A stretch of 45,594 nt of DNA from Sphingobacterium sp. (GTDB taxonomy: Bacteria > Bacteroidota > Bacteroidia > SpSt-205): contig JAPYWM010000001.1 in NCBI GenBank assembly GCA_028276345.1, positions 1-45,594 on the forward strand. Reading direction: 5' to 3'. The notes beneath the pieces were generated by a model. It was not told the origin of the DNA. It saw only the letters and a program-made list of their open reading frames with translations, and did no database searches. Position numbers and translations under genes: made by a program. This document shows, piece by piece, positions 31,862 through 40,510 of the stretch (its first letter is position 1; every line of letters begins with the position of its first letter).

Positions 31862-31869
31862 TACTTTTG
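31862..31869 (+). promoter_or_regulatory. -7 promoter box TACTTTTG for ccmF-like gene
   Basis: A perfect TAnnTTTG match ending 12 nt before the ATG at 31882, just after the upstream terminator. Confidence 0.55.
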
Positions 31870-31881
31870 TTTGAGGACGTG

Positions 31882-34632
31882 ATGCAGGTGGTGGGCCTTC
31901 TGAGCATATCGGCGGCGTGGGTAGGCGCCCTGTGGGGGAGCTATGCCTTTTGGCGGAGCCGAAAAGCGCCCCCCTGGCAAAAGGCTGCCTACGGAGCCTG
32001 GCTCCTCCATAGTGTAGGGGTGCTTTTAGCGATAGGGCTACTCTTTTACGCCCTCCTTGCTCACCGGTTTGAGTTTCACTATGCCTGGACGCATGGGTCT
32101 AAGCTCCTGCCGACGGCTTATACCCTGGCAGCGGTGTGGGAAGGGCAGGAGGGCAGCTTTCTCTTGTGGCTTTTCTGGCAGGTGGTGCTGGGGTGGGTGC
32201 TTCTTTTCTTGCGCCGCCCCTGGGAAGAGAACGCCTTTCTCTTAGCGGGCCTCTCCGTCTGGAATGCCTTTCTTGCGACTTTCCTACTGGGGGTGACGGT
32301 GCCTCGCTGGGTGCTGGGTATCGGGGCAGGTGGGGCGGCATTCCTCCTGACTGGTGGGGGTATGGCCCTCCCCTGGCGCATGGGGGTAATGGGGGGCATT
32401 CTTCTATCGGTGGCCTTTTTGCCCGTGGGATGGCTAATCGGGCTGGGGGTGGCTCTCATGGGCGTAGGTCTCTGGCGACGATGGCCGGCTAAATGGCTCA
32501 TAGGGGCTGCCGGTCTCTTGTGGGTGCCCCTCTTTGGTGGGCAGTTAGGTAGCTTTCCTTTTCTGTATCTGTGGGAGGTGAGGCCCGACGTGCCGGAGGG
32601 CTTCGTGCCGGCTGATGGCAACGGCCTGAATCCCCTCCTGCAAAGCTTCTGGATGGTCATTCATCCGCCGATGTTGTTTCTGGGCTATGCGCTGACCCTG
32701 CTGCCGTACTTGCAGGCGCTTTATACATTTCGCCAGCCGACGGGTAGTCGTGCGCTTCTGCACTTTACCTGGTTAGCGGCAGGCGGATTGGGCGTGGGGA
32801 TTGCGCTGGGCGCCCTCTGGGCCTACGAAACCCTGAACTTCGGTGGCTACTGGAACTGGGACCCTGTGGAAAACGCCTCGCTCGCCCCGTGGCTCGTTTT
32901 GATTGCAGGCGGACACTTCGTCTGGCTATATCGCCGCACCCGCTCACATGAAACGACAGCGCTTTTCTTCACTGCGCTAAGCTGGCCTCTGGTGCTGTAT
33001 AGCGCATACTTGACCCGCAGTGGCGTCCTCGCAGAAAGCTCTGTCCATAGCTTTACCGACTTGGGGCTGGGCGGTGGACTCGGTTATGGCGTGCTCGTGA
33101 GCCTATTGGCCCCCACGATATGGGCTCTGCGAAAAGCCCAACCGTCTTCCCCCTCTCGCCTCTCGCTCTTTCGCTCTGCCCTGGGAATAGGCGCGCTCAC
33201 TTTCATCGTGATAGCGGGTATCGTGCTGGGGCTGACTTCCTTGCCAGTGCTGAACCTCCTCTTAGGTACAAAGTGGGCCTTGGGACGGGAAGTCTTGCGA
33301 ACCTATTACGAGGCTGTGGCGCCTCTGACGGCATTGGTCCTCTTTCTCATAGGGTATGCTTTCATGGCGGCGTGGCGCCGGCGAGGCTGGAACTGGGTGA
33401 GTGGAATAAGCACGCTCCTGCTATCTGGCATCGTAGGCCTCCTGTGGTACAAGGAATGGGACTTCGTGTATCATGAGGCTTATAGGGGGGCGCTGGAGCG
33501 ATTTTCCATAGAGAGTGTACGGGCGACGGTGTTTCTGATAGTAGATGATCTCCTGCTGGGTGGGGCGCTGGTGACAGTAGGTGGGGCGTTAGCTGTCCTG
33601 TGGCCTCCACGGCGAGCTTCTTGGCCGGGGGCTCTTGCCCATTTAGGCTTTGCCCTCATGGTGATAGGTGCCCTTTTTTCCAGCGGGTATCAGAAAGTTC
33701 TCAGTGTGCCGCTGGGGCCGGGCGCTTCGGGCCAAGGCGATAACCTCCTTATTCCGAAGGGGGCGCAGGTAGCCGCGATGGGCTACTGGGTGCGGTACGA
33801 AGGGCTTCTTCAGCCGATGCCGCCCCTGAAAGACTTCGAGGCTATATTAGCACAGGAGGGGCAGACGCTCTGGCGTTTCCGGGATAGCCTGGGATATGCG
33901 TATCAGATATGGCTACCAGATCAGCTTTTTGCGGAGCGGGGCAGGCCTATCATTCCGGTCTCTTCCCGTCCTCAGGTGCGGTTTATTGAGGAAAACATCG
34001 CTATCCTCCCTGTCGAGCCTGCGGATAATACCTATCGCTATCGGGTCGTGCTCCTTCCCTATTCGGACAGCGTGAAAGCCTACCCGCTTCTTTTGGAGGC
34101 GGACCTCAGCGAAAAGACGGGGCTCCTTGCGCACCCAGCCCATGTGCGACTGTGGCATGGCGACCTGTATGTGCATCTGACGAGCTTACCCCGAGTGGAA
34201 GGCCCGCCCATAGCCGTGCAGGATATCGCCCTATCTATTGGGGATACAGCCCATTGGGAGGAAGAAGGCTTGCACATTTACTTTGAAAAACTTACTGAGG
34301 TGGAGGGGTCATCTGTGCCTACATATCGAGCCTGGATGCAGCTCTGGCGAAGTTTTTCTGGACTTTCGCAGCGCTTTCCGGTGCAGTTTATGATTCAAGA
34401 GCGGGAGCTTCTTACGCCGCCCACGTCTGTACCGGCTTATGGACTAAGCGTGAGCGTAGAGCGGATAGACCCCGCTGCTCGGAAAGTCTACTTTCTCATC
34501 AAGAAGCGACGCAGTCCGGACGCCTTTGTGTCGGTGAAGATTTTGTACAAGCCGCTGATAAGCCTGCTCTGGGGGGGGATTGGGGTGATGCTGGTGGGGC
34601 TTTTGGGGGCGGCCTGGCGGCACCGCGGATAG
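31882..34632 (+). CDS. CcmF/CcsA-type cytochrome c haem lyase
   Basis: A 916-residue polytopic membrane protein with many hydrophobic helices. It carries the haem-handling motif YWNWDPVENASLAPWL (the WWD-type loop), the preceding MVIHPPMLFLGYALTLL and the following YSAYLTRSGVLAESSVHSF, all as in CcmF. The C-terminal third (about 600-880) is a soluble, extracytoplasmic domain, ended by a last helix. CcmF attaches haem to apocytochrome c outside the cytoplasmic membrane. No other ccm or cytochrome genes are in the window. ATG 31882 is preferred to a TTG at 31867 inside the promoter box. Confidence 0.85.
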   Translation: MQVVGLLSISAAWVGALWGSYAFWRSRKAPPWQKAAYGAWLLHSVGVLLAIGLLFYALLAHRFEFHYAWTHGSKLLPTAYTLAAVWEGQEGSFLLWLFWQVVLGWVLLFLRRPWEENAFLLAGLSVWNAFLATFLLGVTVPRWVLGIGAGGAAFLLTGGGMALPWRMGVMGGILLSVAFLPVGWLIGLGVALMGVGLWRRWPAKWLIGAAGLLWVPLFGGQLGSFPFLYLWEVRPDVPEGFVPADGNGLNPLLQSFWMVIHPPMLFLGYALTLLPYLQALYTFRQPTGSRALLHFTWLAAGGLGVGIALGALWAYETLNFGGYWNWDPVENASLAPWLVLIAGGHFVWLYRRTRSHETTALFFTALSWPLVLYSAYLTRSGVLAESSVHSFTDLGLGGGLGYGVLVSLLAPTIWALRKAQPSSPSRLSLFRSALGIGALTFIVIAGIVLGLTSLPVLNLLLGTKWALGREVLRTYYEAVAPLTALVLFLIGYAFMAAWRRRGWNWVSGISTLLLSGIVGLLWYKEWDFVYHEAYRGALERFSIESVRATVFLIVDDLLLGGALVTVGGALAVLWPPRRASWPGALAHLGFALMVIGALFSSGYQKVLSVPLGPGASGQGDNLLIPKGAQVAAMGYWVRYEGLLQPMPPLKDFEAILAQEGQTLWRFRDSLGYAYQIWLPDQLFAERGRPIIPVSSRPQVRFIEENIAILPVEPADNTYRYRVVLLPYSDSVKAYPLLLEADLSEKTGLLAHPAHVRLWHGDLYVHLTSLPRVEGPPIAVQDIALSIGDTAHWEEEGLHIYFEKLTEVEGSSVPTYRAWMQLWRSFSGLSQRFPVQFMIQERELLTPPTSVPAYGLSVSVERIDPAARKVYFLIKKRRSPDAFVSVKILYKPLISLLWGGIGVMLVGLLGAAWRHRG

Positions 34633-34701
34633 GATGCGGAGCCTATTAGCGGAGAAAAAAATGGGATAAAGCTGTTTGCGGAGACGTGGTGCGCGCCTAA
34701 C

Positions 34702-37548
34702 TCATTTGCCTTCTTTTGGCTCTTCTACCAGGGGTAGCCATACGCCAAATAGCGTATATCCCGGTTCGCTATGCAGAAGCCTCAGCTGCCCGCCGTGTAG
34801 TTCTACGATTTGTCGGCAGATGGGGAGGCCCAGACCGGTACCTTCTCCGGGCGCCTTTGTCGTAAAGAGCGGGTCAAATATCCGTTCCCGGATTTCGGGC
34901 GGGATGCCATGGCCATTATCCTGGATGAGAATGAGTGCGCGGTTAGCCTCTTCTCGGCGAACTTCTATCCGTAAATAGCCTTTTTCAGGGGGCATGGCTT
35001 GGATGGCGTTTTGAATGAGGTTAGCCCACACTTGGTCCAAGCGGGCGGGGTCGCCTTTTACCCAGAGGGGCTCGGGGGGCCATTGGGTTTCCACGTGGAC
35101 TTTTCGTAAAAGAGGCTTGTAGAAGTCTAATGTTCGACTGAGACTTTCTTGCAGGCTGAAGTGCGTTTCTTCGCTGCTTTCCCGGATTTCTCGGACATAG
35201 GTGCGAATACGTTGTACGCGCTGCTGGAGCTTTTCGGCGGCGACACGCGCTTGGGAGAGGTAGGTGTCTACCTGGACCCAGGTGAGCCAAGTGTGGAGGG
35301 TGTGTGGGCTTTCTAAGAGGGGTGCGAGATCGGGCCACTGGCTGGGCGTGTAGCCTAAGGTGACGAGCTGCTGCAGGAGCGCGGCAGACAGATCGGGGTG
35401 CATTTTTTGCCAGACTTCGTAGAGTGCCCGGCGTTCGGCGGGGGTTTGTGGCGGCTGCTGCGGCTTGATCACCGGTGGGCGCAAGCTCGCTAATCGACTC
35501 TCTACTTCGGAGAGGGCAGACTGAATGATACCCAGCGGGGTGTTGATTTCGTGCGCGATGTGGGCGGCCATCACACCGAGGTTGGCCATGCGTTCATTTT
35601 GGAGGATCTGGGTTTGCTGGCGCTGGACTTTTTCAGATAGGGCGGCTCTTTCAGCAGCCAAACGCCTTTGCAGCTGTCGGTGGTACCATTCCCGCAAGGC
35701 CACTCCCGCACTCAGGAGGAGTAGTACGAGCACGCCTGCCCCCACCCGGGCATAGGTGGTCTTATACCAGGGGGGGATGACCCGGATGACCCATTCATAC
35801 GAGCGGGGCTGGGCGTACCAGGGATGCGACACTAAGAGCCTAAGCGGCACATCGCCTTCTGGGGGGAGATTCAAAAGGAGCTCGCGGCCTGCGGCTACCA
35901 TCAGCGGCTGTTCCCCTATCTGGTAGTATACCGTCGCATGCGCCGGTAAAAACGGTGCTATGACCTCCCAGCTCAGAGAAAGAAACGCTTTTTCGGCGGG
36001 CACTTCGTAGGTGTTGGTTCCGGTGCGCTGGAGGCCGGGGCCCGTGAGCGTAGTCTGTAAGTGCAAGGGTGGCAAGGCTAACTGGCGCTCCGCTATTTCT
36101 ATGAGGCCATGGGAGAGGAGGAGGTAACGTTTGTTTTCTGTGCGCCAGGCAGCTAAGAGCCGGCCCCATGTCGCACTGACTGGCAGGGCGCTGCGGAGCC
36201 ATGGCGCCTCCGAGAGCGTATCCCACCCCGTTCTATGCCGCCAAAGCCATCCTGTCCCTACTCGAATCCCAAGTCGCCCCTCCCATACTCGTCCCTCCTC
36301 GATAAACCCGCCTACCTTCTCCCCTCGCCATCCGCTGCGGGTGTAATAGTACACATACGTTCCACCCCATGCCCATAAGGTGTCATTCGCCCAGCCTACG
36401 CCCTGCACGACCATCGGAAACGTATATCGCCGCCGCTCATTGGAGGCGGTCTGAATGAAGACCTCTTTCCCCACTGCCCAGGCAAGCTTTTCTCCCCGAG
36501 CATCGACGGACTTGATATAATACCCTTGCTCGGCGACGAAGCGACCGGATTCCTCCAGCAGGCCACTGGGGGTAGCCCATAGCCAGAAGCCTTTCTCTGG
36601 GCTATGCCTATAAGCGGCATCAATGAGGATGGCCGGGTAACGGTGGCTGGTGCCCTTCTCGGGGAGGTAAGCGGTTTCGCCTTGCCAGACGACCCAGTGG
36701 GTGGAGTCTTTCTTCCAGCTCGTGAAGCCCCCCGGGAAGGTATGCTGCCAGCGGGCGCTCGTCCGAGGATATAAAGCTGTTAGGCCTGTGGGGCTAAGGA
36801 GCCAGAGAATATCGCCATTTAGGCCTCTGCAGGCCGTGTAGATATCTTCTGGGCCTTTCCAGAGGGGTGTCTTTTCGGGTAGAGTATAGACTTGATTAGC
36901 CTGGATATAATACTGCCCCGTCAAGAGCCGAACGCCTTCTACGACTTTGAAGAGGCCTTTTCGGGTGAGGCGATACAGACCGCCCTGGCGGGAAAGGACC
37001 CATCCCGTTTCGCCCTGCCAGGAGAGGGCTTGCAAGGGAATAGGACAGAGAAAGGCCACTTCCCACCCGGAAGGATAGCCCCTGAGAATGGTATCGCCCT
37101 GCTGTACCCATAGTCCAGCCGTGTCGGCGCCGATAAGGACACCCGGAAGGGGATAGGCCTTGAGCTGGGTCGAGTAAGGTATCCAGAAGCTCCGACTGGT
37201 CCCCCGGATGGCGATGCCGCTGGGGAGCTGCCAGAGCATCTCCCCCCAGCCTGCCTGGGGAAGGGGCAGCGTGTGCGTGTGTCTTTCTTTTTGAAAGTAG
37301 AGGCTATTGAGGCCGGCTATCCAGAGACGCCCCTCGGCATCCACGGCACCTGTCCGGCCTTCCCCCGGTAGAAGCCCCACGCTCTCCCATCGCCCGCCAC
37401 TGAGGCGCCATACCCATCGCCCCTCCCCAAGATAGACTTCTCCCTGTGCCCCCGCCATCAGATAGGCCCCAGGCCCCACCCGTCCATACGGCCCCCCCCA
37501 CTTCTCCCATAAAACCACCAGAAGCCCTATCCATCCCCATACACCCAT
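34702..37548 (-). CDS. Propeller-sensor histidine kinase
   Basis: A 948-residue membrane kinase. An N-terminal signal/anchor (MGVWGWIGLLVVLWEKWGG) leads to about 500 residues of short beta-propeller-like repeats rich in W and G, then a Y_Y_Y-like Ig domain before a membrane helix near 597-617 (VGAGVLVLLLLSAGVAL). The cytoplasmic part has the phosphoacceptor HEINTPLG near residue 665, an extra helical stretch of about 90 residues, and an ATPase domain with N box NLIQNAIQAM, DNGHGIP and GEGTGLGLPICRQIV. There is no receiver or DNA-binding domain and no regulator gene beside it, so the partner is unknown. Start ATG 37548, 4 nt after a TTACTTTG box. Confidence 0.87.
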   Translation of the reverse strand: MGVWGWIGLLVVLWEKWGGPYGRVGPGAYLMAGAQGEVYLGEGRWVWRLSGGRWESVGLLPGEGRTGAVDAEGRLWIAGLNSLYFQKERHTHTLPLPQAGWGEMLWQLPSGIAIRGTSRSFWIPYSTQLKAYPLPGVLIGADTAGLWVQQGDTILRGYPSGWEVAFLCPIPLQALSWQGETGWVLSRQGGLYRLTRKGLFKVVEGVRLLTGQYYIQANQVYTLPEKTPLWKGPEDIYTACRGLNGDILWLLSPTGLTALYPRTSARWQHTFPGGFTSWKKDSTHWVVWQGETAYLPEKGTSHRYPAILIDAAYRHSPEKGFWLWATPSGLLEESGRFVAEQGYYIKSVDARGEKLAWAVGKEVFIQTASNERRRYTFPMVVQGVGWANDTLWAWGGTYVYYYTRSGWRGEKVGGFIEEGRVWEGRLGIRVGTGWLWRHRTGWDTLSEAPWLRSALPVSATWGRLLAAWRTENKRYLLLSHGLIEIAERQLALPPLHLQTTLTGPGLQRTGTNTYEVPAEKAFLSLSWEVIAPFLPAHATVYYQIGEQPLMVAAGRELLLNLPPEGDVPLRLLVSHPWYAQPRSYEWVIRVIPPWYKTTYARVGAGVLVLLLLSAGVALREWYHRQLQRRLAAERAALSEKVQRQQTQILQNERMANLGVMAAHIAHEINTPLGIIQSALSEVESRLASLRPPVIKPQQPPQTPAERRALYEVWQKMHPDLSAALLQQLVTLGYTPSQWPDLAPLLESPHTLHTWLTWVQVDTYLSQARVAAEKLQQRVQRIRTYVREIRESSEETHFSLQESLSRTLDFYKPLLRKVHVETQWPPEPLWVKGDPARLDQVWANLIQNAIQAMPPEKGYLRIEVRREEANRALILIQDNGHGIPPEIRERIFDPLFTTKAPGEGTGLGLPICRQIVELHGGQLRLLHSEPGYTLFGVWLPLVEEPKEGK

Positions 37549-37552
37549 GCCC

Positions 37553-37560
37553 CAAAGTAA
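37553..37560 (-). promoter_or_regulatory. Near-consensus -7 box TTACTTTG for the histidine kinase
   Basis: One mismatch to TAnnTTTG on the minus strand, ending 4 nt before the ATG at 37548. The 235 nt between this gene and the divergent secreted-protein gene hold the two promoters and nothing else I can identify. Confidence 0.4.
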
Positions 37561-37750
37561 GCAGGGAAAGCCTATTCTCAATCAGGCCGGTCCATGACCA
37601 GAGGAGCTACGCAAAAACGACAACCCGGCAATGGGTGTTTCAGCAGAGATTCTTTTCCATGGGATGGATGCAGTAAGACTGATGGCTCTCTGCACAGACG
37701 ATGCGGCGGGATGAAAAACGCTGAGGTCAGATGTGTTTTAGTACGGTCTC

Positions 37751-37779
37751 TTGACTTTGTCAAAATAGCTATAACTTTG
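37751..37779 (+). promoter_or_regulatory. Promoter with -33 TTG and -7 TAACTTTG, plus small palindrome
   Basis: TAACTTTG (37772-37779) is a perfect -7 box ending 4 nt before the ATG at 37784. A TTG lies 18 nt upstream (37751-37753). The region TTGAC-TTT-GTCAA (37751-37763) is a perfect palindrome over the -33 element and could be an operator. Confidence 0.6.
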
Positions 37780-37783
37780 CGGA

Positions 37784-38284
37784 ATGAAAACGTTGCCCAT
37801 TGTAGTGATGGCAGTCCTCTTTGGGATAGCCGTCCCGGGCTTTACACCAAAAGCCCGTTTGCAAGCCGGTGAACCTGATCAGCGTGTAGAAAAAGCCCTC
37901 AAGAAGTTGGGTCTTAAGTACACGGTGGATAAGGATGGCGACTTCAAGCTCATTTTTACCACAGAAGGTGATCGCACGCAGGTAGTTTTTATCAACTCAG
38001 GCACGGAGACGCTTAGAAAGATGGAAATCCGTGAGATTTGGTCACCTGCGGCCAAGTTTTCTTCTACGCCTCCTCCGGCCCTGTCGCAAGCCCTTCTGGA
38101 GAAAAATGGCTCCTTCAAGATTGGCAGTTACGCCTACAAAAAGGCAGGCGATGTTTATTTCCTGGTTTTCAATGTTCAAATATCCGCCAATGCGTCGGCC
38201 GAAGAGCTTCTCTCTGTTGTGATTGGCGTGGCTGAGACGGCGGATGCCACAGAAAGCGACATCATGCAGACGGACGACTTCTAA
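37784..38284 (+). CDS. Small secreted YbjN-like protein
   Basis: A 166-residue protein with signal peptide MKTLPIVVMAVLFGIAVPGF. The mature part has the alpha-beta pattern of the YbjN/type III chaperone-like fold: EKALKKLGLKYTVDKDGDF, TEGDRTQVVFINSG, and then YAYKKAGDVYFLVFNVQIS followed by a last helix with SAEELLSVVIGV. Function unknown; YbjN proteins are poorly characterised, and this one is exported. It stands alone between a divergent kinase gene and a strong terminator. Its coding sequence is less G+C-rich than its neighbours (many AAA, TTT and GAT codons), which may mean high expression or a separate origin. Confidence 0.65.
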   Translation: MKTLPIVVMAVLFGIAVPGFTPKARLQAGEPDQRVEKALKKLGLKYTVDKDGDFKLIFTTEGDRTQVVFINSGTETLRKMEIREIWSPAAKFSSTPPPALSQALLEKNGSFKIGSYAYKKAGDVYFLVFNVQISANASAEELLSVVIGVAETADATESDIMQTDDF

Positions 38285-38334
38285 GCCAGGCGCTAACAGC
38301 TATCGAGCTGGGCGCCACAGTGAAAGACCAGCAG

Positions 38335-38362
38335 AAAGGCACCCTGCAGGGTGCCTTTTTTT
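38335..38362 (+). terminator. Strong intrinsic terminator
   Basis: A perfect stem AAAGGCACCC (38335-38344) with GGGTGCCTTT (38349-38358), loop TGCA, followed by a continuous T run to 38362. It ends the YbjN-like transcript. Beyond it, 38363-38523 shows no gene or convincing structure before the accD stop codon. Confidence 0.88.
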
Positions 38363-38523
38363 ATGGGAATACCCCTCAATGGCATCGGCGCGCTTTTAGG
38401 CAGAGTTTACTTCCCCTTACAAGGGCGCTGAAAAGCCTGACAACGACAGGCAAGTCTTCCTATCTCTTTTTACTGCGTTTAGTAAGATCATGCTCGCGGT
38501 GGCGTAGGATTTTTCGTCCGACC

Positions 38524-39366
38524 CTACAAGAGCATATTCCACAGGCGCAGGAGGGTGCTTTTAAGCTGGCGGCGGTCGACAATCAGGTCGATGAAGCCAT
38601 GTTCTAACTGGAACTCGGCTTCCTGGAAGCCAGGGGGGAGGTCTTTACCGGTAGCTTCTCGGATTACCCGTGGCCCGGCAAAACCAATCAGGGCCTTAGG
38701 CTCGGCGATGTTGATATCCCCCAGCATCGCGAAGCTGGCCGTAACTCCCCCCATTGTCGGGTCCGTCAGCACCGAAATGTAGGGCAGCCCTGTCTTGCCG
38801 TATTCGGACAGCCAAGCAGCTGTCTTGGCCATCTGCACCAGGCTTAGCGAACCCTCCATCATCCGAGCCCCACCACTCCGAGAAATAATCAGAAGCGGCA
38901 GACGCTCTTCTACGGCTCGCTGAATGAGCCGCGCGATCCTTTCCCCCACTACGCTTCCCATGCTTCCCCCAATAAACCCAAAGTCCATCACAGCTACCGC
39001 AGCGCGATAGGGGCCGATGTTTCCCACCGCACAGCGAACCGCTTCGGTCAGGCCCGTTTTACGTTGCGCTTCTAAAAGGCGCGTCGTGTAGGGCTTGCTA
39101 TCTACAAAGCCCAGCGGGTCGGTGGGCAGGATATTCTCAAAAAGCACTTCGTATCCATCCTTCTCGAAAAGAATCCTGAAGTACTCCTGGCTGCCGATGG
39201 GCAGGTGGTTGCCACAGTTGGTGCACACATACAGGGAGTTTATGAGGTCCTGAATGTGGAGGGGTTTTTGGCAGTTAGGACATTTGACCCACAGGCCGTC
39301 AGGCGCCCCAATCTTCGCCTCAGATGGCGTGCGGATGCCTTCCTCTTTGCGCAGGTACCAGGTCAT
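38524..39366 (-). CDS. accD: Acetyl-CoA carboxylase carboxyltransferase subunit beta
   Basis: A 280-residue subunit that, with AccA, moves CO2 from biotin carrier to acetyl-CoA in fatty acid synthesis. The N-terminal zinc ribbon has CPNC and CTNC. The carboxyltransferase core shows MDFGFIGGSMGSVVGERI, SRSGGARMMEGSLSLVQMAK and LTDPTMGGVTASFAMLGD, ending FQEAEFQLEHGFIDLIVDR. Length is typical. It lies 22 nt after the GtrA-like gene on the same strand and seems to be co-transcribed with it. Confidence 0.96.
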   Translation of the reverse strand: MTWYLRKEEGIRTPSEAKIGAPDGLWVKCPNCQKPLHIQDLINSLYVCTNCGNHLPIGSQEYFRILFEKDGYEVLFENILPTDPLGFVDSKPYTTRLLEAQRKTGLTEAVRCAVGNIGPYRAAVAVMDFGFIGGSMGSVVGERIARLIQRAVEERLPLLIISRSGGARMMEGSLSLVQMAKTAAWLSEYGKTGLPYISVLTDPTMGGVTASFAMLGDINIAEPKALIGFAGPRVIREATGKDLPPGFQEAEFQLEHGFIDLIVDRRQLKSTLLRLWNMLL

Positions 39367-39388
39367 CCTTCCTCAAAGGTAGCGACTT

Positions 39389-39814
39389 TCACGAGAAAAT
39401 CGGCCCCTGTCGGAAACTCACCCGCCGATGGAGATAGTAGCTGAGCGGCAAAGTACCCATAGCCGCTACCCCCCGTACCCAGAAATTCCGCCATAGCATC
39501 GACGGCCAGATAAGATACAAGCCCCGCATGAACCATCCATTCACCAGATATATTACCCCTATGACCACCAAAAACCGAATAAACTGCCGATGCCACTTTT
39601 CTACCTTGGCCGCAAAAGCCCACTGGCGAGACAAACCGAAGTTGGTGATGACCCCGGTGCCGAAGCTCACTGCTAAGGCTATCCAGTGTTCCACCCCCCC
39701 CAGATGGGTCAGCATCCCGTACACCCCCATATCCACCAGCGTCGCCACGCCACCCACGAAGGCATAACGGAAAAATTGTACCTTCGGAAAAGCATGGAGG
39801 CCCCGCTTCTGCAC
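39389..39814 (-). CDS. GtrA-family small membrane protein
   Basis: A 141-residue protein with four hydrophobic helices and the GtrA opening FFRYAFVGGVATLVDMGVYG, then the middle segment FGTGVITNFGLSRQWAF. Family members are thought to flip polyprenyl-linked sugars or take part in cell-surface glycan transfer. The only start in frame that keeps the first helix is a GTG at 39814. A perfect TAGGTTTG box ends 4 nt before it, inside the oppositely transcribed ABC ATPase gene. The first 21 nt of the two genes overlap head to head. Confidence 0.83.
   Translation of the reverse strand: MQKRGLHAFPKVQFFRYAFVGGVATLVDMGVYGMLTHLGGVEHWIALAVSFGTGVITNFGLSRQWAFAAKVEKWHRQFIRFLVVIGVIYLVNGWFMRGLYLIWPSMLWRNFWVRGVAAMGTLPLSYYLHRRVSFRQGPIFS
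39779..39786 (+). promoter_or_regulatory. Near-consensus -7 box TACCTTCG for the ABC ATPase
   Basis: One mismatch to TAnnTTTG, ending 7 nt before the ATG at 39794. It lies within the coding start of the divergent gtrA-like gene. Confidence 0.4.
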
Positions 39815-40510
39815 ACGGCAAACCTACAAAAGAGTTATGAGGGGCGGACTATCCTCAGTAATATCACGTTGACGCTGGAAAGCGGTCGCCTTTACACCAT
39901 CATGGGCCACTCCGGCTCAGGCAAAACGACCTTGCTCTACCTCTTAGCCCTGCTGGAAAAGCCTGACCAGGGTGAGATTTTCTGGCAAGGGAAGCCCCTA
40001 CTTTCCCTGTCTAATGACGAAAAAGCCCGCTGGCGTAATAGAAATATCGGCTTTGTATTTCAGTTTTTTCATCTCATTGCGGAGCTGCGCGCCTGGGAAA
40101 ATGTCGCGCTGCCAGGCGTGATTGGCGGGGAGCGCTTTGATAGGCTCAAGGCCCGGGCTCTCTCCTGGCTCGAGCGCGTGGGCCTCTCCCACCGGGCTTA
40201 CGCCTTTCCCACGCAGCTTTCCGGTGGCGAGCAGCAGCGCATCGCCATCGCCAGAGCCCTCTTCCTTAGCCCGCGCCTCATCTTAGCCGACGAACCCACC
40301 GGCAACCTGGACACCGAACAGGCTCACCAGGTGTGGGAACTTTTCACCCGCTTGGTGCGGGAGGAGCAGACCGCCCTTCTGGTGGCTACCCACAATCCTG
40401 TCCTTGCGCAGGCCTCGGACGAACGTTGGCTTCTGCGACAAGGGACTCTTCATCCCCTTGCCACCGAAGCGCCTACAGCGCCTTTCTTAGGCTTTCGAGG
40501 GACGAGGTAA
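39794..40510 (+). CDS. LolD/MacB-type ABC transporter ATPase
   Basis: A 238-residue ATPase with Walker A GHSGSGKTTLLYLLALL, Q-loop VFQFFHLIAELRAWENVALP, signature LSGGEQQRIAIARAL and Walker B LILADEPTGNLD. The spacing and the AWENVALP segment match the LolD/MacB group, which drives lipoprotein release or efflux at the cytoplasmic membrane. No permease gene is adjacent, so the partner must be elsewhere. The start overlaps the gtrA-like gene head to head by 21 nt, and the 3' end overlaps the antiporter gene tail to tail by 61 nt. Confidence 0.9.
   Translation: MEAPLLHTANLQKSYEGRTILSNITLTLESGRLYTIMGHSGSGKTTLLYLLALLEKPDQGEIFWQGKPLLSLSNDEKARWRNRNIGFVFQFFHLIAELRAWENVALPGVIGGERFDRLKARALSWLERVGLSHRAYAFPTQLSGGEQQRIAIARALFLSPRLILADEPTGNLDTEQAHQVWELFTRLVREEQTALLVATHNPVLAQASDERWLLRQGTLHPLATEAPTAPFLGFRGTR
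39819..39826 (-). promoter_or_regulatory. -7 promoter box TAGGTTTG for the gtrA-like gene
   Basis: A perfect TAnnTTTG match on the minus strand, ending 4 nt before the GTG at 39814. It lies inside the coding region of the divergent ABC ATPase gene and supports the GTG start. Confidence 0.55.

Noticed and set aside
38432..38523. Weak inverted repeats (for example GCCTG with CAGGC) downstream of accD
   Set aside because: Stems are only 5 bp with no T run in the accD direction; not distinguishable from chance.
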